Shown here: positions 37,401-50,009 of the stretch, in pieces
Numbering within the stretch: the first letter of the stretch is position 1
How the letters are laid out: each line of letters opens with the position of its first letter
NCBI RefSeq assembly: GCF_015832195.1
Contig: NC_052017.1
Span: forward strand, 73,843,801-73,907,800
Length of the DNA stretch: 64,000 bases
DNA from: Motacilla alba alba
Lineage: Eukaryota > Chordata > Aves > Passeriformes > Motacillidae
Direction of reading: 5' to 3'
Notes under the pieces: generated by a model
The model's input: only the letters and a program-made list of their open reading frames with translations
What the model was told of the DNA's origin: nothing
The model's database searches: none
Program-made: the position numbers and the translations under genes

Positions 37401-39889
37401 AGAAAGCATTTTTCTAATCTTCAAATGTCAATAAACGCTGAGAAAAACCATATGAGTAAAAAGACAGGAAGCCTGAGAAAATTTTCTTCCACTCCAGAGC
37501 AGTGGGCAGCTCTCTGTCTCAGTGAGTTAAGTGCAGGCAAGAGGACTGGAGGAATAAATGCTAGATGGGTTTAAAATAGGGGCAAAAAGGGCTGGAAGGC
37601 AGCATGGCCAGAGGAATAGATCACCCCAAAAGGGACACAATCTGTGTCTTGGGCTGCTGAATATGGTGAGCAACCCTACTTTTTCACTCTACCCACCCTC
37701 CTTCTCTCACGATGTATGTGCTTTAATTTTTCTGTTTTCCTCATGAAGAGCACCATAATCAGCAGCAGAAAGGGAGAGAGACAGAAAAGAGGCATAAGGA
37801 GTGACAGCTGAGTACAACAAGCAGAAGAGGGCACTGGTTACTGCTGTCTCAGGGTTAAGCTATCACTCTAAGCACTCATTCTCCTGAATGATGCTGAGCT
37901 GCCCTCTGCCTTGCCTACCACCCTTCTCAAACTACTTCAAGACAGAATGGATTTCATTAAAACTTATTGTGTGGGTTTTTAAGCCTTTGGAACATTTCAC
38001 ATCTTTAAACAAAATTACCTCAATCATAAAATAACTAGTGTTCTACTATGATAAACTAAACTAGCCATGACTAATTCACCTAATTTTCACATAAGATCAT
38101 CCTACTTTGTATTTTAATATAAGAACAGCCACACAGGGATAGAATAAATGTTCGTGTTGCTCAGGGTCATGTGGAGTACTGTCCTTCCAGTGGAGATAAA
38201 AAAGTGCCTGAAAAGGTAAAAAAAATATAGTAATGATAAAAGGATGGTGTCCATCCCCCCTCTCCTTAGTACTCCAAACTCAAGTTATTTTCAGCCCAGG
38301 GAACTTTCCCAGCAGAACATGGTTCTGTATATGTCACCACTTCTAGAGATTTCTCTTCCATTTACTTGACCTGTCTCTGCTTGAATTCTAATGGGTCATG
38401 AACTGGTGTCGGCGTGTGTATTAAAAATAGAATTTGGCCTATTATTTTCTTCTGGGTGCACACACACTTCAGCAGCATTATACATGCATTTTGCCTCCCA
38501 GCAGAACTCAAAGTGAAAAGGCTCTTCCTTTCAAGTATGTTGCACTGGGAGTTTGAAATTCATAAAATGATAAAATTTAAGACTATAGCCTCTTGAAATG
38601 CTGATAAATTTGCATCTACTTTATAGACTTAGGCTAATATCTGTAAGGAACTCTTTCTGTAGACTTTCAAACAGAAGCATGAAAAGTACAGACAGTTGCA
38701 AAGATATACCCTGATTGGCTATGGTTAGAAAATATCTACTGTTTCTTTCTTATTCAGTCAAAAATTTCAAAGTGTGGATCTATGTATTAAGATTCATTCT
38801 AAAAAAAAATCCCTCTACATTAGAACCAAATGCAAAAATATTGTCTTATTTCTTACGGTCCCTACTTAAAGATTCACTATGGGACAGAATATTGAAGCAA
38901 ATGTACCTGAAAATATTATCATTTGCTGATATTGTTTCAATTATATTCATTACTCAGAGAGGCTGTTAGAAGTAGGGAAGTTAAGAAGACCTCCAGATAC
39001 CTCTTTAAACTTGAATTGTTCTATAATTCTGTATGTCTAAGTAGAAAAATATCCCAGCCAACAGAGACAACAAAAAACAAAGACAACCCCCCCCACCCCC
39101 AACCTACCAACTAACCCTTAACTAAGCCCAAAACCAAATCAATTTATAAAGTGGTCTAAAAATGCAGATAACTGCTAAGACACTATCTGATATTCTAAAT
39201 TACCAGATTTTACTCAGATAAGCTTGTCTTGATATTAAGTTGAATATTAAATTGAATATGAAGATATTCTAGAAGAAAAGGTTTATTTTGTAGCCCTTAT
39301 TTGAGCCCTTTCTCAAAAAAAGGCTAAATAGTTGTAGTTTAAGCAGGACACAAAGTGATGAACTGAATTAATCAAGTGTTCAAAAGTAGAGTGAGTAAAC
39401 AGAAAGACACTATTTTAAACAATATTTTATGTTGAATTTCTCAGAAAACAATTGTGTGCAGATGTCAATGGAACTTCTAATATACAATGTAAATTTCCAG
39501 TTTAGGGACTACTGATTTTTAGACTGCAGAGTTATTTAGTTTCTTGTCCAGAGAAGACAAATTATTTGAAATTTTGAATGATTTGTTTCACAGAAAAGCC
39601 ACGACAAAATTTAAAAAAGACAGAATGGTGAAGGGATGTAAAATGCAAAACACTGATAGATAGGCCTATCAACCATATTTACAGACTTATTTGCAAATTT
39701 CTCTGGGTTAGTGAAAACAAACTCAATGTAACATTCAGCCACTAGCTGTGATGAATACTTCAGTTATTCAGCATCGCCTTTGATTATAATGTCTGGTTTG
39801 TCAGAAGACTTTCTGTTGGTCCTTCAAATTGGCTGAGCATTTTAAAAAGAATGCTGCATGAATCATCAATAGAAGTACATGCTAACAGG

Positions 39890-40460
39890 TAGAAAAGTGT
39901 AGCAGGCACAGGGCCTGCAAGGCCTCCCTGGCATTCAGCAGCCTAAGATAAGCAAAATGCTGAGTCATGATGAATAGGACTTTAGGAGCCCCTCTCTCCC
40001 GCTCTCGGACCCTTGCTTATCTCTCTGTAAGGCTACAGGTCACTTTCCTTTAACCTTTATCATTGGACAATTCCCAATCCCTCTATACCCTATATTAACC
40101 CCTGCTTATGCCCAGTCCATTAGAGGTGCTGTAACTGAGCACCCTTCGCAGAAGAGCTTCCCGAGAAGATCAATAACGACATCGCTGCGGAACCTCACAC
40201 AGCTTCTCTCCTCTCTTATCCCCGCGTCTGCTAAATGCTGCTCTGCCTGCCCAGCCGAGCCTAGCAAGCTAAAGAGTTGAAATCACTAATCAGCTGATAT
40301 CACAAAGAGCTGTGATCGCTAAAAGGCTTGCTAAGGTGCCCCGGCAGCCAGGCGCTGCTTGGGAACTCGGACAGGCAGTTCTGAACAGGACTGAGCTATC
40401 TGGGCTTCTAGTGTAGCCATCTGGGGACACCCCGTAACCCAGCGAGCAGCATTAGAAAAG
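39890..40460 (+). mobile_element. solo LTR of an endogenous retrovirus, with flanking direct repeats
   Basis: A 554-base block at 39898-40451 starts TGTAGCAGGC and ends AACCCAGCGAGCAGCA, so it has the TG...CA ends of a retroviral LTR. It is flanked by the same 8 bases, TAGAAAAG, at 39890-39897 and 40453-40460 (one extra T lies between the CA end and the right copy), which reads as a target-site duplication. It is visibly richer in G, C and CpG than the surroundings. A TATA-like TATATTAA is at 40091-40098 and a CAATAA at 40171-40176 could be a weak poly(A) signal, giving a + orientation. No gag, pol or env sequence is adjacent, so it is a solo LTR left by LTR-LTR recombination. ERV class is uncertain because the true duplication could be 5, 6 or 8 bases depending on where the terminus is placed. 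The 60-codon frame on its minus strand is not a gene. Confidence 0.8.
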
Positions 40461-42132
40461 TACCTGCAGTATATATTTTCAGTATTGCAAAATTGTAAGT
40501 ATTTTGTGAACACTATTAGTTATCCAAATATTATTTGTTGGAATGAAACCGACCCAGATTTGTTATGTGCCACTGCTCTCCAAGTTAAACCCTTTATTTG
40601 AAGGATTTTATGCGATCTACCTGGTGCATAAACTTGTTGTTTACTGTCAATAAAGGTGTAAATTGCATGTGGAGCAAATACTGTTCTTAACATTGTTACC
40701 TCATTCAATTACCAGCTGAATTTATTATCTTGTTCTTCATTTTCACATATCAACTTACTCTTTTTCTACCACTGCTTCTGATAAAATGTTTTCCTATCTA
40801 ATAGCCACAAATTTCATGTCCTTGATGGAAAATTGTTTGTTTAAAAGCCCTTCTTTGACACAAAAATTTCTATCAGCTTAGTTTACCTCAAAACCTCAAC
40901 TCCATTTTGTGGGGTTAATTCTTTTCAATTGACCAAATTACTACTCTATATCTCTAGGGTCCTTTACCAGTTTTGCTCATTTCTTCAGGTTTTTACCTCA
41001 GGAACTATAGGATTTTGGTTTTTACTTTTTAAATGAAGGAAAAAAAGCTATTTATGGAATGGTTCAAAAAGAATTTGTTGATATTACTTTCTTGTCATGA
41101 ATGAATATGTCTTCAGGGCTCTCTTCCCGTTGACCACTTTTCTGTATATGTGTAAGTTAAAAAAAAAACTCAGGGAATTTTACATGGTGTTTACTTATGT
41201 TAAAATGTGCGCAATAAATAAACTATATGTATTTTATAATATTAATCACAAAAAATATATTTCAAAAAACACTGGAGGAAATCTCATGCTTAATTATATT
41301 GTGTAAGTTTATTCTCTCCTTCGTAATTTTTTCCATAATATTTGCAAAGAAAGATGCGCTGAATACTGTAAAATATTGTAAAAAGAAAGAATAACCAACA
41401 AAATTAAAAACAATAGAAAAGAGAAAATAACATTTCTGAGTGTTTTTCAAATCATGTTTTAAAACGTGAATAACTTTAACAGCAATGAATCATTCTGAAA
41501 CTAGGAGTTCTGTAAATAAAGCTGATACATTCCTTTCTTTTTCTATTTAAGTGTGATAAGTAAGTAACTTCTGCTTGTTCTATTTACCTTGTCTGTCATT
41601 ATGAACCCAGTTTGTAATTCTCTTTTTTAATTTATACTATACACATTCCAAGCAATGTTTTTTGCAATTACATTTGTTGAGTTTTTGTAAAGATTTTACA
41701 TTACTTTTTGTTAGTTATTAGAATTCACAAAACAGTTTCTCCTACAGAAGTCAATCTTTAGCTTAGAGCAGCCAAGTTCTTGCAACTTATTATGTAACTT
41801 TTTTATGAAAGTGAGTCAACTATAGTTATCAGAGATGGCAGCTACTGTCATATTTCCCTTTACAGATATCCTAGCACAAAAAAAATATACATATAATTTA
41901 TGAAAAAGTCAAAGCTACTACTGAATAAAGCTTAAAACAGATTCTTTTTATATAAACTTAATGAAACAACTAAAAAAATTAATGAAGGAACTAAGGGAAT
42001 TTGTACTATTGCTTCTTCAATATGTGATTTTAAGAGAACACTCACCGCAAAATTCAGTCGTAAAAGCTCATTACCTCTTACAGACTTTGAATGGTAAAGC
42101 AGCATGATGTAAACTTACAGCTTATTAAATGT
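40461..42132. other. AT-rich unique DNA, no gene recognised
   Basis: No exon or mobile element recognised in this 1.7 kb stretch. A/T runs only. Confidence 0.55.
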
Positions 42133-42745
42133 AGAAATTCATGGTGCTGAGTGCACTGTTAGCCTTCACTCCTCCTGTCCATGTCTCTGTGGCTCCCCCC
42201 ATCTCTGCCCACAGCCCAGTTTGGGAGCATCAGCAAACTCATTAATGTTGCATTCAATTACTTCATGCAGATCATTGATAAACAGATTGAACAGGACTGG
42301 CCCTGGAACTGCACCCTGAGAAACATCGCTGGTGATCTGTCACCAGACAGAGGTAACTTCATTCACTACAGCCCTCTGAGCTCTGCCCTTCAGCCACTTC
42401 TTCACCCAATGCTCCATGAAGCCTCACACACATCCGTTAGCTCCTTCAGAAGGCTGGGATGAATCCCATCAGTCCACATGGACTTGTGAACTTCTGGTTG
42501 ATACGGACAGTCCCTTACAATTTCAGTGTTAGCGAGTGGAGAGTCACTGTTCCCACAAACCTTGGTCCTCCAGCTCAGGACTGGACAGCCCGAGCTCTGC
42601 TACCATTGCTAAAGACTGCAACAGAAAAAGCATTTAATGCCTTCATTTTTTCTTCATACCTGTTAGTCAGATGGCCATCCCCAAAAAATATTTGTCCAAT
42701 GTTTGCATTCCACCTCCTCTTGCTATTAACATACTTTAAAACATC
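42133..42745 (-). mobile_element. CR1 LINE ORF2 fragment: endonuclease-RT linker and broken reverse transcriptase
   Basis: The minus-strand translation shows three CR1 ORF2 landmarks in order, in shifting frames. First is the linker (VLKYVNSKRRW, then NRYEEKMKALNAFSVAVF, about 42735-42590). Next is the entry to the RT domain (KSMWTDGIHPSLLKEL, about 42490-42430). Last are RT motifs near the catalytic site (QGAVPGPVLFNLFINDLHE and NEFADAPKLG, about 42340-42220). The RT core between the second and third landmarks, several hundred bases, is deleted. The catalytic FADD motif has become FADA (42226-42237), and there are frameshifts and stops, so it is inactive. The 3' UTR is absent at the left edge (about 42133). 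A 77-codon minus frame (42575-42808) covers the linker; overlapping + frames of 93 and 133 codons are antisense shadows. Confidence 0.9.
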
Positions 42746-43480
42746 TGCTGCTGAATCAGCAGCCATGGTGAAATCACTCCACATGGACAGATGCATTCCT
42801 CTTCCCAAGGTTATCTTAGACGCTACAGGGAGATACTCAACCCATCCCTTACCGAGTTAGAGGTATGGCTAAAGTCAGTCAAGCTCCACCTCAACATAAA
42901 GGAATAGTACAAAAGTGAGTTAGGAAGGGGGAAGAGTTGGGGAAGGCTCCATCCTAACTTCTGGGATCAGTCAGTGGGCTAAACCTGACTTCTCCACCGT
43001 AGGAAGATCAGTTGGGTAAGAACCACACTGTGTGAGTGCTGAATGATGATCTCATACCAGTTGTTATTGGGTATTAGAGCTTTTCTGCACAGAATTTTGA
43101 ATTAAAATATTACTTTAAATATGTTTTTGCAGTCAAGTGCTATCACTAGCAGTCTTTGAACCTTAATCTGTCACAATCTTATTAATTAAGAGCATTATTC
43201 TGTGCACTGTTAATGCAAATCCTTCAAAAATGCCAGCTGTCTCTGGCAGTAAGTAAAGGTGTGGAGACCTAGGAGGGAGTCTCTCTCTTTGGTGTGTGAC
43301 CCTGCACAAGTTGGTCGAGCCACCCTCTGATGTGATGAATTGCTCAGTGAATGGTCCCCACAGTGGGACATTGGCAGATTAGCTGGGCAGAAGGGTCTCA
43401 GATTTTCTGAGGCTCTGACAAACTGATCAAACACTAAGGGTTTGAGTAAATCTACCCTTTTCATGTGACAGAGCAATCAA
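42746..43480. other. unidentified, less AT-rich stretch beside CR1
   Basis: This segment is compositionally unlike the surrounding AT-rich DNA, with mixed GC content, CpGs and few homopolymers. It does not continue the CR1 ORF2 reading on the minus strand. The minus frame at 43210-43476 (88 codons) has no recognised family. It may be an old LTR or DNA transposon I cannot name, or conserved unique DNA. Confidence 0.35.
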
Positions 43481-46400
43481 AGTAAACTCAACCGAAATCA
43501 TTATCTTTAGGCTCATAGGCAAGGCTTCACTGACTTGAAATGAAAGATTATATTCCTCCTTTCCTCAGTACTTCTAGCATTCTGCCAAAATGTCTAGACT
43601 ACCAACATGCCAGTTTACAACGTTAAATCATATCTCAATAGTCCTGACTGAAACCTAGTAGCCTCTGCTCATAATTTATTTACACATACTGTTCAAAAAT
43701 TAAAGATATTATAAATAACAACTCATACTGTCATAGAATGTCTGTAATCAATGAATATTTATAATCCAAAATATGTGAAGCTCTCATGTAATAAATCTAT
43801 TAAGATCTCTAAGAAAATTTACTCTTCCACATTTAATAAAAAATCATTTGTCAAAGCTCTTTTCACATTCAGGATGCAGATAACCTGTAAAACAAGATAA
43901 TTCAGATATAGTACCCTTAATAAAGGTGATGAGACAGCCATAACTGTTTCGAGAAACTACCATTCTTTCTTGCTTTTCCCCTATTTTCTGCTACAAATAA
44001 GCATTTCTATTAATAAACACTTCCATTAAAATGAAACATTACTATAACAAAGATAGCAAAGTTTAGATATATTTCTAAATAATTTTTATGAAGATTAACA
44101 ATGTCAGTATCAAGTCAGAGCACTGAATTTTTTTCTGGTAAATATTTGCACAAGGGTCAGCATCTACCACTACAAGTATTAAATTCTTCAGGATTGAATT
44201 ATATACACTTTATTAGAAAATTTACAACATAAAAGGAAGAGCTAGAATTCTAACCTTGAACACATACATAAAATAAATTCATTGAACTCATTTGAACTCC
44301 AAATTGATTTTTACTAAACATCACTCAAGGCTAAGTGAATTTTAGTTAAAGAGTTAGTGTGGCATCATCTGTCCCTCTAACAAGGATGTCAAAAATAGCC
44401 TCTGGTCTGCTTCCAACTGAGCTCTTATCTTTTGCAGAAACCCATCTGCTGTAACATCAATGAAGATGATTTTTTTCCCAAGTATTTTTCAAGTGCATTG
44501 ATATTTATCTTAGGTACTGTAATAGGTATGTGTAAGCTAACTCTAGACAACAAAAATATTTTTTTTTTTAGGTCCATGTTATTAATTTAAGGAAGATTTG
44601 TAAACCAAAGCAATTTTAAGAATTTCTTTCCTTTGATATCTGAATTCCTTAATAGAGTGACTAGCTTCTCTAGTGAAGATTATGAGAGAGGAAAAGGATG
44701 CTCCTGGAGATACTGGATCAAATTAAGACCAGCAGTAAGAAAATACAACTTCATTGGGTATTATGTGCAGTTTCATTGCAGCTGAAATGATTTATATCTG
44801 TGAAATTTACGGTTTCTAAACACAACAAGAAAATCATGGGCACAAAGTGAAACACAGAAGGATCCATTTGAACACAGAAAAGGAGTTTTAACCATGAGGA
44901 TTATAAACATACACAGGTTACAGAGAGATGTTTGGAGATATTCAAAAGCCATCTGGACATAATTATGGACAGCTATCTCTAGCTATCTTACCTGAACAGA
45001 GGTGGGGTTTTAACAAGATGACCCTGATGACTTTCCAGCCTCAATCTATTCTGTGAATGAAGTAATGACCTAAGATGTCTACAGGAAGTAAGGTAGAGTA
45101 AAAACTGGACGAAGATTACAGAATACTTGCCAGCTACATTGTGCTCTAAGATCAGCAATGTGGGGAATAAGTTCATTTTTTTCCCAAAGCTGCATGAGTA
45201 TTTTTTAAATGAAATTGGTTCCTTGGCTATTCAGAATTATCATCTATAAAATATGAAGAGTTTTTGTCTCTCTTACTGACATGTTGATTAATTCATGCAC
45301 CTGGAGGTATTTTACAGAAGTAGCTAGAAAACCACTAAATTTATTAATAATAAAATGAATACAAACTAGTTGTAGTAAAACTGGGAAAGAAGTTAAAATA
45401 ATGGAGATTGAGTGGGAGCAGGGATTGTTTTGAAGATTTCATTGCACAGCTGAAGACTTTTTCCGCACTGCTAATTTGAAGCATAAATATTCCTTATTTG
45501 CCATTATACACTCATAATATATCAAAATAGGTCTGGTGAGAGAAGTTAAGTTTTATTTCATGATGAAGTACGTGTACATCTAGCCTCAGCGTTGAAAAAA
45601 TAATGAGTCATTCAGTACTCCTAGGGAGGTAGCAATACCCATTTCAACTTCAAGAAAGAACTGACTACCTATTGCATCTCTCTTTGGATAATGCAATATC
45701 TAAATAAACAATTATTCTATCAACCAGCAGATCCCTAAATAGGATGTCTGATCCATCCTTATTATCCTTCTTTATATAATTTAGACAAATTCAAAGATAC
45801 CACCTTGAGTATATTTATAACCCATACCCTGTAATGGTGCCACATGCTTACTTCTAACTGTTGATTTTCTGACTTAATTTTTAGATTTTTTAACAATGCA
45901 AGTTTAGGCCAAGCAGTAGGTATTTATTAGAAAAATTAAAGGGATAAAAACTCCCTCCTCTCATTATTAAATATTTTTTTTCATATTCAAGGGGAAAAAA
46001 CATCTACACAACTTCAACGTAATTATTCTTCAAGTTTCTCAATGTTAGAAGTTCAGTAGGTAGAAGAGACATTTCAGATGAGCGTTTGTACTGAATCCAC
46101 AGCAACTGCCTATTTCTCATAGAAAATGTAATGCATTTCAATTTAGCTTAGCCTGCATCTCACTGAGGGAAACTTAAACTAGCATCTGAGCGTATGGGAC
46201 CACACCATCAGAAAAACAGACCAGCGATTAAAAACAAAAGGAAAAAAATGCCATTCTGAAGGAAAAACAGCATTACGGAAAAAAAAATGTTTCTCAGATT
46301 ATGACAAGTACTTGGGGTGGGATACTTCATTGGGGTGAGGAACAGGTGCATAGGTGTGCCTGAATACTTGGAAGCAAAGGGAATCTGTGATGCAGCAGGT

Positions 46401-49400
46401 GCCAAGTACTTCTTAAGCTATTGCTATCAAGAAAAGGATAGGTACTGGCAAGCCACTAAACCGTACTGTTTGTAAAATGGGGGTGATTACTTCATAATTT
46501 TTTTGCTATCAAAATAGTAAAAGTTAATCTAAGAATAAACCATCTGCATTTACCTGTGGAATATATATCCTATTCCATCCCACCTCCCAATAACCATCAA
46601 TTGATTGTTGGAGAGATCCAGCTAAAAGGGTTAAAAGGAGGTGAATTTTCCTTCATAAATAGTAATAAATTTTGTATAATTTCTCTGCATATTTTAAAAA
46701 GTGCACATATTATTTTGATGTTATGAATTATTAAAAATACATAAAATCCTGTTCTATGCTTCAACTGAAACAACTCAAGAAATATTCCTACCAAAAAAGG
46801 GTAAGAAATAGGCTGAGTAGAAACTTGGCTCTCAATATATTGAATACAATAGGAATTAAATCAAAGTAAACTTAATTTTGTACTTAATTAAATACAGCAG
46901 GACCAGACTGTCAGAGACAGAGATGCAGTATCTGAATAATTTGACTTTTTTTTTTTCCTATTGATCTGCAAATTTTCTAAATACTGCAGCCTGTTCTATC
47001 CAGTTAAACCTCACAGTCTGAGGAAACACTTGTCTTCACTTTCAATGTCCAGTCAACTGTTTTACAATGGAAAAAGACAATCTGGAGAAATGGATTACTC
47101 CAGCTGCCTAAGTATTAATGAGCCATTTGCTTTATGTTCATACATCTAGATTTCCTTTTATGACATCAGTAAGGAATGGGTTTTGTATCATTGAAATTGC
47201 AACCATATACAGGAATGTAGTTAAAACTCCTGAACTAGGGGTAAGGGAGTCATAATGATGAATTTGAATACTTCCGTGCATGTAAACTCAAAGCTTCCAA
47301 ACTACAGATAAACAAAATCCCTACAGAATACTCCTATAATATTTTTAATAACTCAAGAGATTGAATGGCAAAAGGTTTTACCTCCCCAAAGAGTGGGTTC
47401 TATGTAACACAGTGGAAAAAAAGCAGAAAATGCATAAACCATATAAACAAACTTACAAGTGATTAAGTTTAAATTGTTAGATAGAATACATAATCTATTG
47501 AGGGCAGCTCTAGTAGCTGCTGTTTTCAGTAACTGACTGTTTTTATTGCTACAGGAAGGCAGCAGAAAACTACTGTAGTAACAATGAAAAAAGTGTCATA
47601 AAGAATGGACTTAAAGACTTACATCTAGTAAGATTATGGAGCGATATTTTGTGAAGCAGATGAATAGTGCTTTTTCAGTAATATATTGTGGAGAATATCT
47701 GTACTGTGATAGGTATGAATAGTAAATAAAAATCATAAAAGCAATGAAAGTAGAAAATTTTTTGTCTTACTTGAAGTTGGGTTTTATTTTCCCAATGCAA
47801 CAAAGCTTTCCAAGTGTTGTAGAAACCAGAATTGTGCTTTTATATCCCTTTTGCTCAAGGTTTAATAGTATATTTTGCACTTCTTTAATATAAATTATAT
47901 TTAGGACAACTCATTAACTGTATTGTTCATACCACCCTTTTTCTCAGGTAATCATCAAATTTTCAGAATCAAAACTGTAAAGACCTGCTATCATGCAATC
48001 GTATTGCAAAAAGTGGGGTAATGTTAATGTGATCAATATTTTTAAAAATTCTTTTGGGATTAAAAAGAATATTTTAAAATTTTTTGTATTTACTGACATG
48101 TTTGTGCACATTTTTCAAAAAAGTAGCAATATTTTGTCATCTTTCAGATTTTTAGAAAGTACTTAAACAAGTAATTATGAAAACAGCATTTCCTGACATT
48201 GACATTAGAAGCTATTTAGTACTCACAAATGGAACATCTGTAACAGTTGGAATAATTAAGTGACTACAACAGAAAAATGAATCAGCAACACCACATATTG
48301 CTTCTTCTGACTTTTTTTTCAGTTAAAGGCATTCTGCACTTAAAAAAATTTTAAAATTCAATGATCTATTTTCACAAGATACTTCAAATAGTAATAGTCA
48401 CTATATTACTATCACTATAATCACTATATTTCCCTAAATTTTGCGATGACATAGCTCATGAATTAGAACTACTTCAGCTTTCTTAAAATGGGCTAGCCCA
48501 TGTTTCTGCCCCGTGTGTTTAGTTTCTGTCTGCCTCTATAATATGTCCTTTTGTCAACTCTTTAAACAACTAATCAGATATTCAATTGTTGATGTTGAAG
48601 TTACCTAAATATTATTCTCAACTAGATAATAGATTCCAGTGTTTTGCTGCTGTTGTTCCAGGTTAGGATTTTGTTTTCTTTTCTCTTTTTCTTTTTTCTT
48701 TTGATATCAGGTTATCTTATCTTTAGGAATTCTTAAGTTCCTCAATTTTTTTTTATTCCCTCCTCACACTCCTCTTTATTTATAAATCTGCCTGCAATAT
48801 CTACCTCTTTAAAAATTGCTGTTCATTGGATAATGACAAACCATGAAATTTAATGAAGGAATAATGGTATTCTTAATATTCTATTTATTGCCCTTATGGT
48901 TGGGTTTTCACAGGAAATATACATCTCTCTATAAAAACTTACAAAAACAAGAACTGGACTCCTCATAATGGCCTAGTGACATCTGAATCCAATTCAACTG
49001 GTTGTTGAAGCTAACAGCAGAATATTGCAAAGTTTTAATTACAAATGGGGAACTTCAGTGTTTTTTCTTATATTGCCAGAAGTAGGAATTTTTGTCTGTT
49101 CCTGTAGAATTGTAGCTCCAGGAGTCATCTACAATTAAGGTACAACTCTATCACTGTGGTGTAATTCCTCCCTTCATACTTTATCTCTCCTGAGTTGCAT
49201 TTTGTGTGAGATACTTAGTACAGATAGCCTGCTGATTAGGCTATCATAATTATTAATCAGAAATAACATACCACTACATTAGGCAGCACTCCATAGCAGT
49301 AATTGATAAGTCAGTGTAAATAAATGCAGTAAAGACTGTACCCTACCATGATCAATCTTTTGGACATTGACTACTAATGTCAGAACAGTTACAAGATTCA

Positions 49401-50009
49401 TGTGTAGGCTATTCAATTTTTTAAGACATCTGGGTTTTTTGTTTTTAAACAATTGTCTTGCCAGCCTTTACAGTCTGTATTCTCAAACTAACTCTTTCAA
49501 TCTAGCCCGTATAGGTGCTCTGAAGTGGATATTTTAAAAATTTCTCCTCTTATGTAGATGTCAGTTATTTAATACACTCAGATACCACATTTCTGATATC
49601 TCCATTGCTTGAATATATTTTTTCATAGTATTGCATATTCTTTGCCAAAGAATATGCCAAATTAAGGAATGCTTTATTCTTTTTTGGTGCCTTAATAATC
49701 AGGTTCAAAATGGAACCGCCTTCTTACCTTAAATAAGAGTATAGTTTTATCCTCAAAAATGTTTTTAAAGGCACATTAATTTGCACATTGCAACATGTAG
49801 CTGGTACTATATTATCTGTTTTCCAAAGTCTTCTTTCAATCACTAAATTGCAGTGTTCTTGAGTAACAAAATAAAGGGACTCCTAGAAAAAAATTTTAAA
49901 AAAGAAATAAAATTGAGCCTTCTATGTTAGAATGACTGTTGAAATCTCAGAAAGAAGGACAGTAAAGAATCTACAATTATAAGCTACCTCATCCTGTAAA
50001 TGATCCATC
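43481..50009. other. AT-rich unique DNA, no gene recognised
   Basis: About 6.5 kb without recognisable genes or interspersed repeats. It separates two CR1 fragments that would be collinear parts of one element (see findings). An isolated TCATAGAATG at about 43732 resembles a CR1 tail unit but nothing CR1-like adjoins it. Confidence 0.5.

Larger units (their letters stand above)
31584..39889. other. AT-rich unique DNA, no gene recognised
   Basis: About 8.3 kb without a recognisable gene or interspersed repeat. The 126-codon + frame at 35576-35956 is hydrophobic but unlike any family I know and is in strongly T-rich DNA, where such frames are expected by chance. The part at 37430-37950 is clearly less AT-rich than its surroundings and unidentified (see findings). 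A 16-base A run lies at 33303-33318. Confidence 0.5.

Noticed and set aside
40331..40513. 60-codon minus-strand frame
   Set aside because: It lies across the solo LTR and its right flank and has no retroviral or host protein resemblance.
42181..42860. Two consecutive + strand open frames of 93 and 133 codons
   Set aside because: They lie antisense to the CR1 ORF2 fragment, whose minus-strand translation shows reverse-transcriptase motifs.
43724..43745. TCATAGAATG word resembling a CR1 tail unit
   Set aside because: Isolated, with no CR1 sequence on either side.
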